Shown: positions 32,684-41,154 of the stretch, in pieces
Position numbering within the stretch: the stretch's first letter is position 1
How the letters are laid out: every line of letters begins with the position of its first letter
Assembly: GCF_040081985.1 (NCBI RefSeq)
Contig: NZ_JBEBMH010000001.1
Location: 310,001-374,000 of the forward strand
Length of the DNA: 64,000 bases
From: Kumtagia yinganensis
GTDB lineage: Bacteria; Pseudomonadota; Alphaproteobacteria; Rhizobiales; Rhizobiaceae
Direction: 5' to 3'
Made by a program: the position numbers and the translations under genes
Notes under the pieces: model-generated
The model's database searches: none
Seen by the model: only the letters and a program-made list of their open reading frames with translations
What the model was told of the DNA's origin: nothing

Positions 32684-33688
32684 TTACTTCACAGCCTCGA
32701 CCGCGGCGATGAAGTCGTTGACGAGCTTGTCGCCGAGACGTCCCTTGACTTCGTCGACAACCGGCAGGGTAGCCGTCCGGAAGGCCTCGCGCTGTTCTGG
32801 AGTCAGCTTGGTGAACTCGACGCCGTGCGACAGGACCGTCTCGAGGTTCGTCGCCTCGTCGGCCGCCGCGTATTTGCGCTGCTCGAGCGTGGCCAGACGG
32901 CCGGCCTCGATCACCGCGGCGCGGTCCTCGGGCGTCATCGCGTCGAGCGCGCTCTTGCTGGCCGCGAAGACGATGACGTCGAAGAAATGACCGCTATCGG
33001 TCAGGTATTTCTGTTTGGCGTCGTAGAGGCGGAAGCTGTTGATGACGGCGTAGGGATTCTCCTGACCGTCGACGACGCCCTGGCTCAGCGCCGCGAACAT
33101 CTCGCTCGCGTCGATCGAGGTCGGGCTGGCGCCGAGCAGATTGAACGTCGCGATATGAACCGGGTTGTTCTGCAGCCGGATCTTCAGGCCCTTCAGGTCA
33201 TCCGGCTTCGAGATCGGCCGCACCGAATTGGTGATGTTGCGAAAGCCGAGTTCCATGAAGCCGAGGACGACGAGGCCCTTGGCCTCGAACAAGGGCTTCA
33301 GGCTCTCGCCGAACGGGCCGTCGAAGACCTTGAACGCCATTTCACGGTTCTGGAAGGTGAAAGGCATGTTCGTGACGCCGATTTCCGGCACCTGGGAATT
33401 GTAGAAAGCCGAGGAGACGAAGACGCCGAAATTGATTGCGGACTGCGCCTGGTTGATCATCTCGGGCGCCTGTCCGAGCTCGCTGTTGGCGAAAACCGAC
33501 GCCGTATAGCGGCCCTGCGTCAGTTCCTCGACCTTCGGCATGAAGATGTCGCGCATGGCGCGGGTCGAGGAATGATTGTCGCCGAAGCCCGAGCCGAGCC
33601 GCAGCTCCTCGGCATGGACGGTGATGCTCGCCGCCGCCAGGGTGATAGCGCATGCAATGGCCTTGAAGCCATGCTGAAAGATGGACAT
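32684..33688 (-). CDS. dctP: TRAP transporter substrate-binding protein (DctP), copy 1
   Basis: A 334-residue exported protein. The signal peptide (MSIFQHGFKAIACAITLAA, ending near VHA) precedes a DctP domain with ELTQGRYTASVFANSELGQ, MELGFRNITNSVRPI, the binding-arginine segment LKGLKIRLQNNPVH, and SQGVVDGQENPY. DctP family members bind carboxylates or sulfonates through a conserved arginine (in KIRLQ). It is highly similar to the next gene upstream (dctP copy 2), evidence for tandem duplication. It has its own promoter with a LacI-type site. Confidence 0.94.
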   Translation of the reverse strand: MSIFQHGFKAIACAITLAAASITVHAEELRLGSGFGDNHSSTRAMRDIFMPKVEELTQGRYTASVFANSELGQAPEMINQAQSAINFGVFVSSAFYNSQVPEIGVTNMPFTFQNREMAFKVFDGPFGESLKPLFEAKGLVVLGFMELGFRNITNSVRPISKPDDLKGLKIRLQNNPVHIATFNLLGASPTSIDASEMFAALSQGVVDGQENPYAVINSFRLYDAKQKYLTDSGHFFDVIVFAASKSALDAMTPEDRAAVIEAGRLATLEQRKYAAADEATNLETVLSHGVEFTKLTPEQREAFRTATLPVVDEVKGRLGDKLVNDFIAAVEAVK

Positions 33689-33739
33689 GTCTTGACTTCC
33701 CCATTCTTCGGGCAGCCGTTCCCGCAGCTGCCGCGAACC

Positions 33740-33783
33740 ATTGAATACGCATGCACTTTGTAAGGCCTGCGCCGTCTTGTCAA
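33740..33783 (-). promoter_or_regulatory. dctP copy 1 promoter with LacI-type operator
   Basis: On the minus strand, TTGACA (33783-33778) and CAAAGT (33760-33755) are 17 bases apart. Directly after the -10 lies TGCATGCGTATTCA (33755-33742), which matches the operator TGCATCCGGATGCA at 11 of 14 positions including the central CG. The same 16-mer occurs inverted in the dctP copy 2 promoter. Confidence 0.6.
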
Positions 33784-33852
33784 GCTTCGAACTGTGGAGA
33801 ATCCGGGAATCCGAGAGCTGCGGGGCGTGCGGCGCGCGCGCCGCATCCGATT

Positions 33853-34863
33853 TCACTCGTTCGCCGCAACCTCAGCCAGGAAGCTGTCGACCAGTTCCTT
33901 TCCGAGCGTTCCCCGGACCTGATCGTAGACGGGCGCCGTCGCCGCCCGGAACGCCTCGCGCTGCTCCGGAGTAAGGACGGTGATCTCGACGCCCTTCTCG
34001 GCCACCACCTTCCGGTTAGCCGCTTCGTCTTCCGCTGCAATCCGGCGTTGCTCGATCGTGGCAAGGCGGCCCGCTTCAATGACCGCGGCGCGATCCTCGG
34101 GGGTCATCCGGTCGAGCACGGCCTTGGAGCCGGCGAAGACGATGATGTCGAAGAAATGCCCGGTCTCCGACACGTATTTCTGCTTGGCGTCGTAGAGGCG
34201 CAGGTTATTGATGACGGAGTAGGGGTTTTCCTGGCCGTCGACCACGCCCTGGCTCAGGCCTGAAAAAATCTCCGTGCCGTCAAGCGCGACCGGGCTCGCT
34301 CCCAGCAGTTCGAACGTGGCGATATGAACCGGATTGCTCTGCAGCCGGATTTTCAGGCCTGCCACACCCTTGGGCTCGACGATCGGATGTTTCGAGTTGG
34401 TGATATGGCGGAAGCCGAGTTCCATGAAGCCGAGGATGACGAGGCCCTTTTCCTCGAATTGCGGCTTCAACTGTTCGCCGAACTTGCCGTCGATGACCTT
34501 GAAGGCGGTCTCCCGGTCCGAGAACACAAAGGGCAGGTTCGTCACGCCGAGCGCCGGGACCTGGGAATTGTAGAAAGCGGTGGAGACGTAGACGCCGAAG
34601 TTTATCCCGCTCTGCGCCTGGTTGACCATTTCCGAGGTCTGGCCGAGCTCGCTGTTGGCGAACACGGAGGCCGTATGCCGGCCCTGCGTCAATTCCTCGA
34701 CCTTCGGTGCGAAGACTTCCTTCAGGGCGCGGGTGCTGGAATGTGTGTCGCCGAAATTGGAGCCGAGGCGCAGGTCTTCGGCGTTCGACAGTCCCGTCAA
34801 TGCGGTGAGGGTGGTCGCGCATATCGCGATCAGCGCCGTCCGACGCAGGTGCATCATGTTCAT
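33853..34863 (-). CDS. dctP: TRAP transporter substrate-binding protein (DctP), copy 2
   Basis: A 336-residue exported DctP paralogue of the neighbouring gene. The signal region MNMMHLRRTALIAICATTL is followed by RLGSNFGDTHSSTRAL, ELTQGRHTASVFANSELGQ and the arginine segment VAGLKIRLQSNPVH. The two copies share long identical stretches, yet have different signal peptides and separate promoters. The start at 34863 is chosen among three nearby Met codons because GGGAAAACGAG precedes it. Having two binding proteins for one DctQM pair suggests two ligands, for example stereoisomers. Confidence 0.93.
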   Translation of the reverse strand: MNMMHLRRTALIAICATTLTALTGLSNAEDLRLGSNFGDTHSSTRALKEVFAPKVEELTQGRHTASVFANSELGQTSEMVNQAQSGINFGVYVSTAFYNSQVPALGVTNLPFVFSDRETAFKVIDGKFGEQLKPQFEEKGLVILGFMELGFRHITNSKHPIVEPKGVAGLKIRLQSNPVHIATFELLGASPVALDGTEIFSGLSQGVVDGQENPYSVINNLRLYDAKQKYVSETGHFFDIIVFAGSKAVLDRMTPEDRAAVIEAGRLATIEQRRIAAEDEAANRKVVAEKGVEITVLTPEQREAFRAATAPVYDQVRGTLGKELVDSFLAEVAANE

Positions 34864-34893
34864 CTCGTTTTCCCATTTGTCGCATGTTGTTCT

Positions 34894-34936
34894 TGCATGC
34901 GTATTCAATATTGATGCGACAAGGATTTGAGGTCAA
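34894..34936 (-). promoter_or_regulatory. dctP copy 2 promoter with LacI-type operator
   Basis: On the minus strand, TTGACC (34936-34931) and CAATAT (34913-34908) are exactly 17 bases apart. The motif ATTGAATACGCATGCA (34909-34894) abuts the -10; it is the same 16-mer as at the dctP copy 1 promoter but in the opposite direction. As a dyad it relates to the LacI-type operators at 28.4-28.5 kb. Confidence 0.65.
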
Positions 34937-35055
34937 CAATAAAACAAATGAATAATAATGAATAATTTCGCTGATGGAACTTTATGAAAAAAGAGAATAT
35001 ATCCAGCAGGAATATTCCTGACGGTTTCCTAGTCTATTTTCTTGAAGCCAAGCCG

Positions 35056-35661
35056 TTATTTGTTTCGGATCGCCTCCATGTACTCGCTGCGCAACCATTC
35101 GGGGCCGCCATGCGCCATCCATGCGGCTGTGATGGTCGGCGCGATGGCCCGAAGGATCTCGAGATCGGCCTGACGCATCGTCCACCTCGCCTGTGCCGCC
35201 ATGATGAAGAGACCGATCGTGTCTCCTTGCCAGATCAGGGGCGCGTAGATCGCCGAGCCCATGCGGGAAGTTTTGAGATACTGCCTGAAATCCGGGGCGG
35301 CCTCGGTGTCGGCGAGCAGCAGCGGCATGCCGCTGGCGATGACCTGGCCGGGATTGCCGCCGTCGATCGGGATCAGGAGGCGGCGTTGTTCGGGAGGAAA
35401 TCCGATATTGCCGATCAGCATCTGATGCTGGCGGCCGGGTGTCACGAAGAAGCAGCCCGCGACGAAGAACTGGGTTTGCCCCGGGCGCAGCGCATCGGGC
35501 AATTCGTGCGCATGCCGGTCGCCAAGGCCGGCGAAGACCACGGAGGCAGCCCTGTTGACAACGGTCTCGGGGCCGTCTGCCGCGCAAATGCGGGCGCCGG
35601 CTTCGCAGACGAGCGTGATCGCCGAACCTGCAGCGGAAGGATCGTGACCGGGTTGGCTCAT
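35056..35661 (-). CDS. GAF-domain protein
   Basis: A 201-residue protein with a single GAF-like domain: TVVNRAASVVFAGLGDRHA, GGNPGQVIASGMPLLLADTE, GSAIYAPLIWQGDTIGLFIMAA and the final helix QADLEILRAIAPTITAAWMAHG. GAF domains bind small ligands or cyclic nucleotides; no output domain is fused, so it may be a sensor subunit or an antioxidant fRMsr-like protein, although the latter's Cys pattern is not evident. Its ATG overlaps the amidase stop (ATGA), so it is the last gene of the GntR-linked leftward operon. Confidence 0.78.
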   Translation of the reverse strand: MSQPGHDPSAAGSAITLVCEAGARICAADGPETVVNRAASVVFAGLGDRHAHELPDALRPGQTQFFVAGCFFVTPGRQHQMLIGNIGFPPEQRRLLIPIDGGNPGQVIASGMPLLLADTEAAPDFRQYLKTSRMGSAIYAPLIWQGDTIGLFIMAAQARWTMRQADLEILRAIAPTITAAWMAHGGPEWLRSEYMEAIRNK

Positions 35662-37004
35662 TTCAACCTGTCCATCTCGCGGGCGATCGCGATCAGCTGC
35701 ATGTCCGACCAAGGCCTGCCGATCAGCTGGATCGAGCACGGCGCACCGCCGTCCGCCGCTTCGCGTGGAAACGCGACGGCCGGGCACCCGGCAATGTTCG
35801 CGACGGCGGTCAGATCCGCCTGATTGACCGGTGCCGGTGCGCCGTGCGGAAAGGCGCGCTGCGGCGCGGTCGGAAGGAGCAGGACGTCGACCTGCAGAAC
35901 GGCGCGCAGGGTCGCGGCGCGCAGGTCGCGGAGCCGGTGGTAGGCAGCGGCGAGACGCTCGCCGGGCGCGCGGCGGCCGTATTCGATCATGGCCCTGAAC
36001 GGGGACGAGAAGGCGTCGCCGCCGGCGTCTATCTCCCTGCCGTGGACGAAACCGCCCTCCGCTTCCGAGACCAGCAGCCCGGCGCGGCGCGCCTCGGTCG
36101 GACGCCAGCCCGCTACGTCGACCGGCCTGACGGTCGCGCCGGCGTTGCTCGCCGCATCCAGCATGGAGAGGTAGGCCACCTTGACTTCCGGTTCGCACGC
36201 GACCTCGTCGACAGCGGACGACACGCCGAGAGTGACACCTGTCAAATCGATCGCCGGCAAGCCCGGGTCGATCCGATCCGGGGCGCAGAAGCCGTCCGGG
36301 TCCATCGGATCACGCCCCGCCATCGCCGAGAATGCCTGTGCGAGGTCGTCCGCGTTGCCAGCCAGCGGGCCGATCGAATCGAGGGTCCATGACAGCAGGG
36401 AGAGGCCGCCCGTCGGCACAAGCCCACGCGTTGGCTTCAATCCCCAGGCGCCGCAATAGGCGGCCGGAATGCGGACCGAGCCCATCGTGTCCGTGCCGAG
36501 CGTTATCGGCACCAGCCCGCCTGCGATGGCTGCGCCCGACCCGCCGCTCGATCCGCCTGGCGTGTGCCCGGGAACCCGCGGGTTCTCGCAGCGGCCCCAG
36601 AACGGATTGTCGGTCGTCGCGCCAAGCGCGCCCTCGTGCATATTGAGCTTGCCGACGATGACGGCGCCTGCCTGGCGCAACCGCCGCACGACGACCGCAT
36701 CCGTCGATGCCGGCTCTGTCCTGAAGCTGGCACCGTTGGTGGTCACCAGACCCGCGACGTCGATATTGTCCTTGATCGCGACCGGCACGCCGTCCAGCGG
36801 TCCGAGCAAGCTGCCGGCTCTGCGTCGCTCGTCGCTCGCATCCGCCGCGAGCCGCGCCGCATCCGCGGCGATCGAGGTGAAGACATGCCAATCGCCATTG
36901 GTCGCTGAGATCGCGGCAAGCGTCTCTTCCAGAAGCGCGCGCGCCGTCGCCTCGCCTGCGCCCAGCCGATCCATCGCCGATCGCCCTGGTGCCGCAACGG
37001 TCAT
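35658..37004 (-). CDS. Amidase (amidase-signature family)
   Basis: A 448-residue amidase-signature hydrolase. The Ser-cisSer-Lys triad is visible: K78 (VAIKDN), the GGSSGGSG loop with S152/S153, and S176 (TMGSVRIPAAYCG). It hydrolyses carbon-nitrogen bonds of amides to acid plus ammonia, probably in the cytosol. Its start overlaps the stop of the CoA ligase gene and its stop overlaps the GAF gene, so it is in a tight four-gene operon. In context it could act on the half-amide of a dicarboxylate. GatA-type tRNA amidotransferase activity is unlikely since gatB and gatC are absent. Confidence 0.92.
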   Translation of the reverse strand: MTVAAPGRSAMDRLGAGEATARALLEETLAAISATNGDWHVFTSIAADAARLAADASDERRRAGSLLGPLDGVPVAIKDNIDVAGLVTTNGASFRTEPASTDAVVVRRLRQAGAVIVGKLNMHEGALGATTDNPFWGRCENPRVPGHTPGGSSGGSGAAIAGGLVPITLGTDTMGSVRIPAAYCGAWGLKPTRGLVPTGGLSLLSWTLDSIGPLAGNADDLAQAFSAMAGRDPMDPDGFCAPDRIDPGLPAIDLTGVTLGVSSAVDEVACEPEVKVAYLSMLDAASNAGATVRPVDVAGWRPTEARRAGLLVSEAEGGFVHGREIDAGGDAFSSPFRAMIEYGRRAPGERLAAAYHRLRDLRAATLRAVLQVDVLLLPTAPQRAFPHGAPAPVNQADLTAVANIAGCPAVAFPREAADGGAPCSIQLIGRPWSDMQLIAIAREMDRLK

Positions 37005-38389
37005 GCCTCGGCCTTGCGATTGTCGATCAGCCGGATGGGCTTCTGCCGGCTCTCGATCTGGGTCAGCGAGGCGAGGGCGCCCGGTGCCTCCAATTGCACG
37101 CCGATCTCGACGCCGAGACGGGCGCGCAGCAAGGTCTCGTAGGCGGCGACGTCGCCATGCCGGTCGCCCCGCGTCTCGACATGGACGGTCATGGCGTCAC
37201 GTCCATCCGCGCGCTCGACCTTGCAGATATACTCCGACAGCAGTTCCGGATGGTTCTCGGTGAGGATGGCGCCGATGCCCGTGGGATAGATGTTGATGCC
37301 GCGCAGCTTCACCATGTTATCACTGCGGCCCAGGAAGCCGACGAGGCGGCGCAGCTTCAGCCCGAGCGGCGACTCGTTGGTGTGGAATGCCGATACGTCA
37401 TGCGTGTTGAAGCGGATGATCGGGAAGACGTCGTCCTTGTAGAGGCACGTGCAGACCATGTCGCCCGACTGGCCGTCGGCGACCGGCTGCCCGGTCGCGA
37501 TGTCGAGGATTTCCAGGTATTGCGCGTCCTCCTGGACATACATGCCCGCGACGTCGGGACCTTCGCCGGCGATGGCACCCGTGTCGCCCACGCCATACCA
37601 GTCATACACCTTGGCTCCGCCCCAGGCGGCCGACATCGTCTCGTGGCTTTCCGCGCCGAGGTGGCCGGCGATGATGCGGATCGGGATGTCTTTCCCGGGC
37701 TCCAGCCCCATCTCGCGGGCGAGCTGCGACAAATGTTTGATGTAGTCGCCGAAGCCTATGATGACGGTCGCACCGAGATCCTTCATCAGGTTCACCTGGT
37801 TGGCCGACCGGGTCTCCACGCCCGTTCCGCCGGTGAGCATTTGAGCGCCGATCCAGTGCAGGATCGTCTCGCGCACATAATGGCCGCCATTGACCATGCC
37901 GTGGCCGTAGACGGAGTGCACCACGTCGCCGCTGTTGATGCCCTGCAGCGCATAGAACCGCGCCAGCAGCAGGTTCTGGATCTCGCGGCTCTTGGGTCCG
38001 AAGAGCAGGGGTTGCGGGCGTCCGGTGGTGCCGCTCGTCGTCTGGAAGATCAGCGGCGGGCGCTGCTCGGGTGCATAGGTGTCAAGGCCGTGGAAGTCGC
38101 CGATAGGGGGATGCGCCTCGACCGATTTCATCAGGTCGCCCTTCGAATAGGCCGGCAGCTTCACGATGTCGTCAAGGCCGCGTATGTCGCCGCGCTCGAT
38201 GCCTGCGGCACCCCAGTGGCGCTGGTAGAAGGGCACCTTCCAGGCGAATTCGAGGGTGGACTTGAAGCGGCGTTCCTGGATCGACCGTAGCTCGTCGCGG
38301 CTCAGCCTGGAGAAGGTGGCGAGGAAGTTTTCCGGCCGGCCATACTCCGCGATCATGCGCGGATAGTCCATTGCGTCGAAATAGTTCAT
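37001..38389 (-). CDS. Phenylacetate-CoA ligase-like (PaaK-type) AMP-forming CoA ligase
   Basis: A 462-residue adenylate-forming enzyme related to PaaK. The ATP-binding loop is TSGTTGRPQPLLF, followed by YGVGDTGAIAGEG and the C-terminal hinge RSDNMVKLRGINIYPTGI. PaaK-type enzymes convert aromatic or other carboxylic acids to CoA thioesters with ATP to AMP. It is overlapped with the amidase, 22 bases after the MmgE/PrpD gene, and under the operator at 39821. The acid used is not predictable from sequence; the context suggests the product of the amidase. Confidence 0.88.
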   Translation of the reverse strand: MNYFDAMDYPRMIAEYGRPENFLATFSRLSRDELRSIQERRFKSTLEFAWKVPFYQRHWGAAGIERGDIRGLDDIVKLPAYSKGDLMKSVEAHPPIGDFHGLDTYAPEQRPPLIFQTTSGTTGRPQPLLFGPKSREIQNLLLARFYALQGINSGDVVHSVYGHGMVNGGHYVRETILHWIGAQMLTGGTGVETRSANQVNLMKDLGATVIIGFGDYIKHLSQLAREMGLEPGKDIPIRIIAGHLGAESHETMSAAWGGAKVYDWYGVGDTGAIAGEGPDVAGMYVQEDAQYLEILDIATGQPVADGQSGDMVCTCLYKDDVFPIIRFNTHDVSAFHTNESPLGLKLRRLVGFLGRSDNMVKLRGINIYPTGIGAILTENHPELLSEYICKVERADGRDAMTVHVETRGDRHGDVAAYETLLRARLGVEIGVQLEAPGALASLTQIESRQKPIRLIDNRKAEA

Positions 38390-38411
38390 GGCGGCCTCGG
38401 AAGGTTAAGCG

Positions 38412-39770
38412 CTACTGGAATGAAGGGCGTCGAGCGATGATGTCGTCGGCGATTGCGGAGAAGGGAGCGCCCTCGGCGAGAGCGGCGGCGCCGTCGATGA
38501 GGGCTTGCGCGCGTTCGGGCGTCACGCCCGCGGCTGCGAGCAGCGTGCGCGCCTTGTGGAAGACCTCCGCGTCGCTCATCGGGTTCTCGGAATCACCCCA
38601 GGCATCGTCGATGCGACGCTCGACGACGCGGCCGTCCTTCATGGTGACGCGGACCGATGCGCCGAAATGAGCCGGATAGACGTCGGTGAAGGCCGGAGAC
38701 GCGGCCACCGTCACCTTGCGGCGCAGTTCGGACGGGGCATTGCCGCGCAGCCGGTCCGGCTCGAAATCCTCGAGCTTCGGGCCGCCGCGCAAGAGGGCGA
38801 GCGCTACGACATGCTGCAGGCTGAACTTCGCGCCGGCCGTCGTCGTCGGCTCGACGCGGTCGCAGAAGGTGATCGCGTCGGAATAGCTGTCCACATGGAT
38901 CGACGCTATGTCGTCGGAGTGCACGTCGTCGAGCGCCTCGCGGATCAGCAATGCGGCATCGATGGCGGGGTGCGCGTGCCGGCAGGCCGGCCATGGCTTG
39001 AAGCTCGTATCGTAGATCGCGAGACGCGCGTCGGGTCTCGCCGCGATCGCCTGCGGCGTGCCATCCGGGGCCATGGCGGCAAAGAAGCCCTGCGGGCCTT
39101 CCAGTATGTACCGCGGACCGGTGACGCCGCGCTGTGCGAGAACAGCGGCTGCGACGCCCCGGCGCGCGGCCTCGGCGACATGGAAGGTCTTGGTCATCAC
39201 GGGCTCGTTCCGGCACTGCCAGAGGCCTGACGCGACGGTCCCGGCATTGCCGAGCGCGGAAACGGTCGCCGCCTTGTCGAGGCCGAGCGCATGAGCGGCG
39301 GCGGCGGCCGCGCCGAAACCGCCGCATGTTGCCGTGTTGTGGAACACCGCGTAGTGCGCCGCGCCGACCGCGCCGGCTATGCGCACCATCGCCTCGTAGC
39401 CCGCTACGATCGCGTCCAGCAGGGTCGCGGTCTGGATGTCGCGCGCAAACGCCAGAGCGGCGGGCATGACGACAGGGCCGGGGTGCAGGATCGCGGTACG
39501 GTGGATGTCATCCATCTCGAGGACACTGCCGAGACCGCCGAGCGCGAACGCCGTGGCCGCGGGATCGTCCGATGACACCGCGAGCGGCAGCGCCGCCCCG
39601 TCGGCATTGCCGGGCGACAGAAGGCCGCCGACCGTGCTCACATGGCCGATCGCCGCGCAGCCGAGCCAGTCCACTAGGTGCAAGGCAGCGCAGGCTCTGT
39701 CGGCGTCGGAGCGCGGCCGCGACAGCAACTCGACCAGGGACTCCGTTATGCTCGGGGCCGGTACATTCAT
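38412..39770 (-). CDS. MmgE/PrpD-family protein, copy 1
   Basis: A 452-residue MmgE/PrpD protein, the fold of 2-methylcitrate dehydratase, cis-aconitate decarboxylase and iminodisuccinate-type enzymes. Typical segments are LHLVDWLGCAAIG, LGGLGSVLEMDDIHRTAILHPGPVVMPAALA, and FGAAAAAAHALGLD; the segment FKPWPACRHAHPAIDA holds the family's conserved His-rich turn. It is the first gene of the leftward operon, starting 50 bases from the operator TTGTCCGGACAA. It is a more distant relative of the two copies at 46.9 and 53.8 kb. Exact reaction unknown. Confidence 0.88.
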   Translation of the reverse strand: MNVPAPSITESLVELLSRPRSDADRACAALHLVDWLGCAAIGHVSTVGGLLSPGNADGAALPLAVSSDDPAATAFALGGLGSVLEMDDIHRTAILHPGPVVMPAALAFARDIQTATLLDAIVAGYEAMVRIAGAVGAAHYAVFHNTATCGGFGAAAAAAHALGLDKAATVSALGNAGTVASGLWQCRNEPVMTKTFHVAEAARRGVAAAVLAQRGVTGPRYILEGPQGFFAAMAPDGTPQAIAARPDARLAIYDTSFKPWPACRHAHPAIDAALLIREALDDVHSDDIASIHVDSYSDAITFCDRVEPTTTAGAKFSLQHVVALALLRGGPKLEDFEPDRLRGNAPSELRRKVTVAASPAFTDVYPAHFGASVRVTMKDGRVVERRIDDAWGDSENPMSDAEVFHKARTLLAAAGVTPERAQALIDGAAALAEGAPFSAIADDIIARRPSFQ

Positions 39771-39820
39771 CGACTGTGGGCTTGCTCCATCGAGGCATTT
39801 GACGCATGCTGCATCAAAAT

Positions 39821-39832
39821 TTGTCCGGACAA
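39821..39832. promoter_or_regulatory. GntR-regulon operator, site 1
   Basis: TTGTCCGGACAA, a perfect 12-bp palindrome, lies in the 94-base divergent region between the MmgE/PrpD gene (start 39770, minus) and the CoA-transferase gene (start 39865, plus). The second gene of the rightward unit encodes a GntR/UTRA regulator. Two more copies lie at 49.2-49.3 kb. Confidence 0.8.
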
Positions 39833-39864
39833 TTTATCCGTACATTCGGTAATCGCAAGCCCAA

Positions 39865-41154
39865 TTGGACGAATCTGCGTTGCAAAATGGACATAAGGTC
39901 AGTGCCGAAAGCGCCGTCCGCCTCGCCTGCCGAGGTTCGCGCATCTACGTAGCCGGCTGCCTCGGCGAACCTTCGGCTGTTCTCGATGTTGCGTCGGCCG
40001 ACCCGGACCTGTGGCAGGACATGCGCATCACCGGTGTTCACGTTCCGGGCGTCAACGAACGCGATCTCTCGGCGATCGGCCGGCGGACGACAGTCGAGAC
40101 GATCTTCGCGACAGCCGGCCTGCGGCCGCGGCGATCTTCGGGGCGCGTCGAGTTGATGCCGCTGCACTACTCGACCTACGAAGCATGGGTCCGCTCGGCG
40201 GGCACGATCGACATCGCCTACTTCAACGTCACGAAACCGCGTGGCGACGGAACGGTCGGGCTCGGGCCTTCCGCCGATTTCACGCCGTCGGTGCTGGCCG
40301 GCGGGGCAGGTGCCGTCGGGATCATCAACACCAACCTGCCGGATGTCCCGGACGGGCCGAGATATCCGCTCGATCGCTTCGAGGCATTCGTCGAATCCGG
40401 CGCCGCGATGGTCGGCTACGACGCAGGCGAGCCTGATGCGCCGACCGAAGCCATCGCCGAACTCATCCGCGCGCAGATCGGCGCGGGCGACACGATCCAG
40501 CTCGGTCTGGGCAAGCTGCAGACGGCGGTCCTGCGGCGGCTCGAGGGCATGCGTGGGCTAGGCTTCCATGGCGGGATGCTCTCGGGCGCGTTCATCGAGG
40601 CGAATCGGTCGGGAGCCTTCGAGCTGGGAGTGACGTCCGGGGTGGCGCTCGGACATGCGGATTTCCTGGCCGAGGTCGCGAGGCAGCCCAATGTAAGGTT
40701 CCGGCCGGTGAGCTTTACGCATGCGGCGGGCGTTCTGGCGAACATCCCAAATCTGGTGTCGATCAACTCCGTGCTCGAGATCGACCTGTACGGCCAGGCC
40801 AATGCGGAATTCATGGGGGATATCCAGGTGAGCGGCCATGGCGGCATGGTGGATTTCGTGCGTGGCGCACGCGCATCGGCGGGAGGGCGATCGATCCTCG
40901 CGCTTCCGTCTGCCGCGCGGGACGGAAGCGTCAGCCGCATCGTGCCTTCGTTGTCATCGACGAACCCGATTTCGGTAGCGCGTTCCGACATCGATCTCGT
41001 CGCGACCGAACACGGCATCGTCAATCTCCGCAATATGGGAACCGAGGGCCGCGCCGAAGCGCTCATCTCGATTGCCGCGCCGCAGTTCCGCGACAGGCTT
41101 GCAACTGCCTGGCACGGCAGGCACAAGACGAACCAGCATGGAAGGGCTGGATGA
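39865..41154 (+). CDS. Acetyl-CoA hydrolase/4-hydroxybutyrate CoA-transferase-like protein
   Basis: A 429-residue family I CoA transferase of the Cat1/AbfT type. Features are FNVTKPRGDGTVGLGPSADF, LGLGKLQTAVLRRL, LGFHGGMLSGAFIEA and the conserved C-terminal TEHGIVNLRNMGTEGRAEA. Such enzymes move CoA from acetyl- or succinyl-CoA to a carboxylate, or hydrolyse acyl-CoA. No ATG is available; TTG at 39865 is the first start and another TTG lies five codons on, with no clear ribosome site. It overlaps gntR by four bases (ATGA). It starts 32 bases after operator 1. Confidence 0.83.
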   Translation: MDESALQNGHKVSAESAVRLACRGSRIYVAGCLGEPSAVLDVASADPDLWQDMRITGVHVPGVNERDLSAIGRRTTVETIFATAGLRPRRSSGRVELMPLHYSTYEAWVRSAGTIDIAYFNVTKPRGDGTVGLGPSADFTPSVLAGGAGAVGIINTNLPDVPDGPRYPLDRFEAFVESGAAMVGYDAGEPDAPTEAIAELIRAQIGAGDTIQLGLGKLQTAVLRRLEGMRGLGFHGGMLSGAFIEANRSGAFELGVTSGVALGHADFLAEVARQPNVRFRPVSFTHAAGVLANIPNLVSINSVLEIDLYGQANAEFMGDIQVSGHGGMVDFVRGARASAGGRSILALPSAARDGSVSRIVPSLSSTNPISVARSDIDLVATEHGIVNLRNMGTEGRAEALISIAAPQFRDRLATAWHGRHKTNQHGRAG

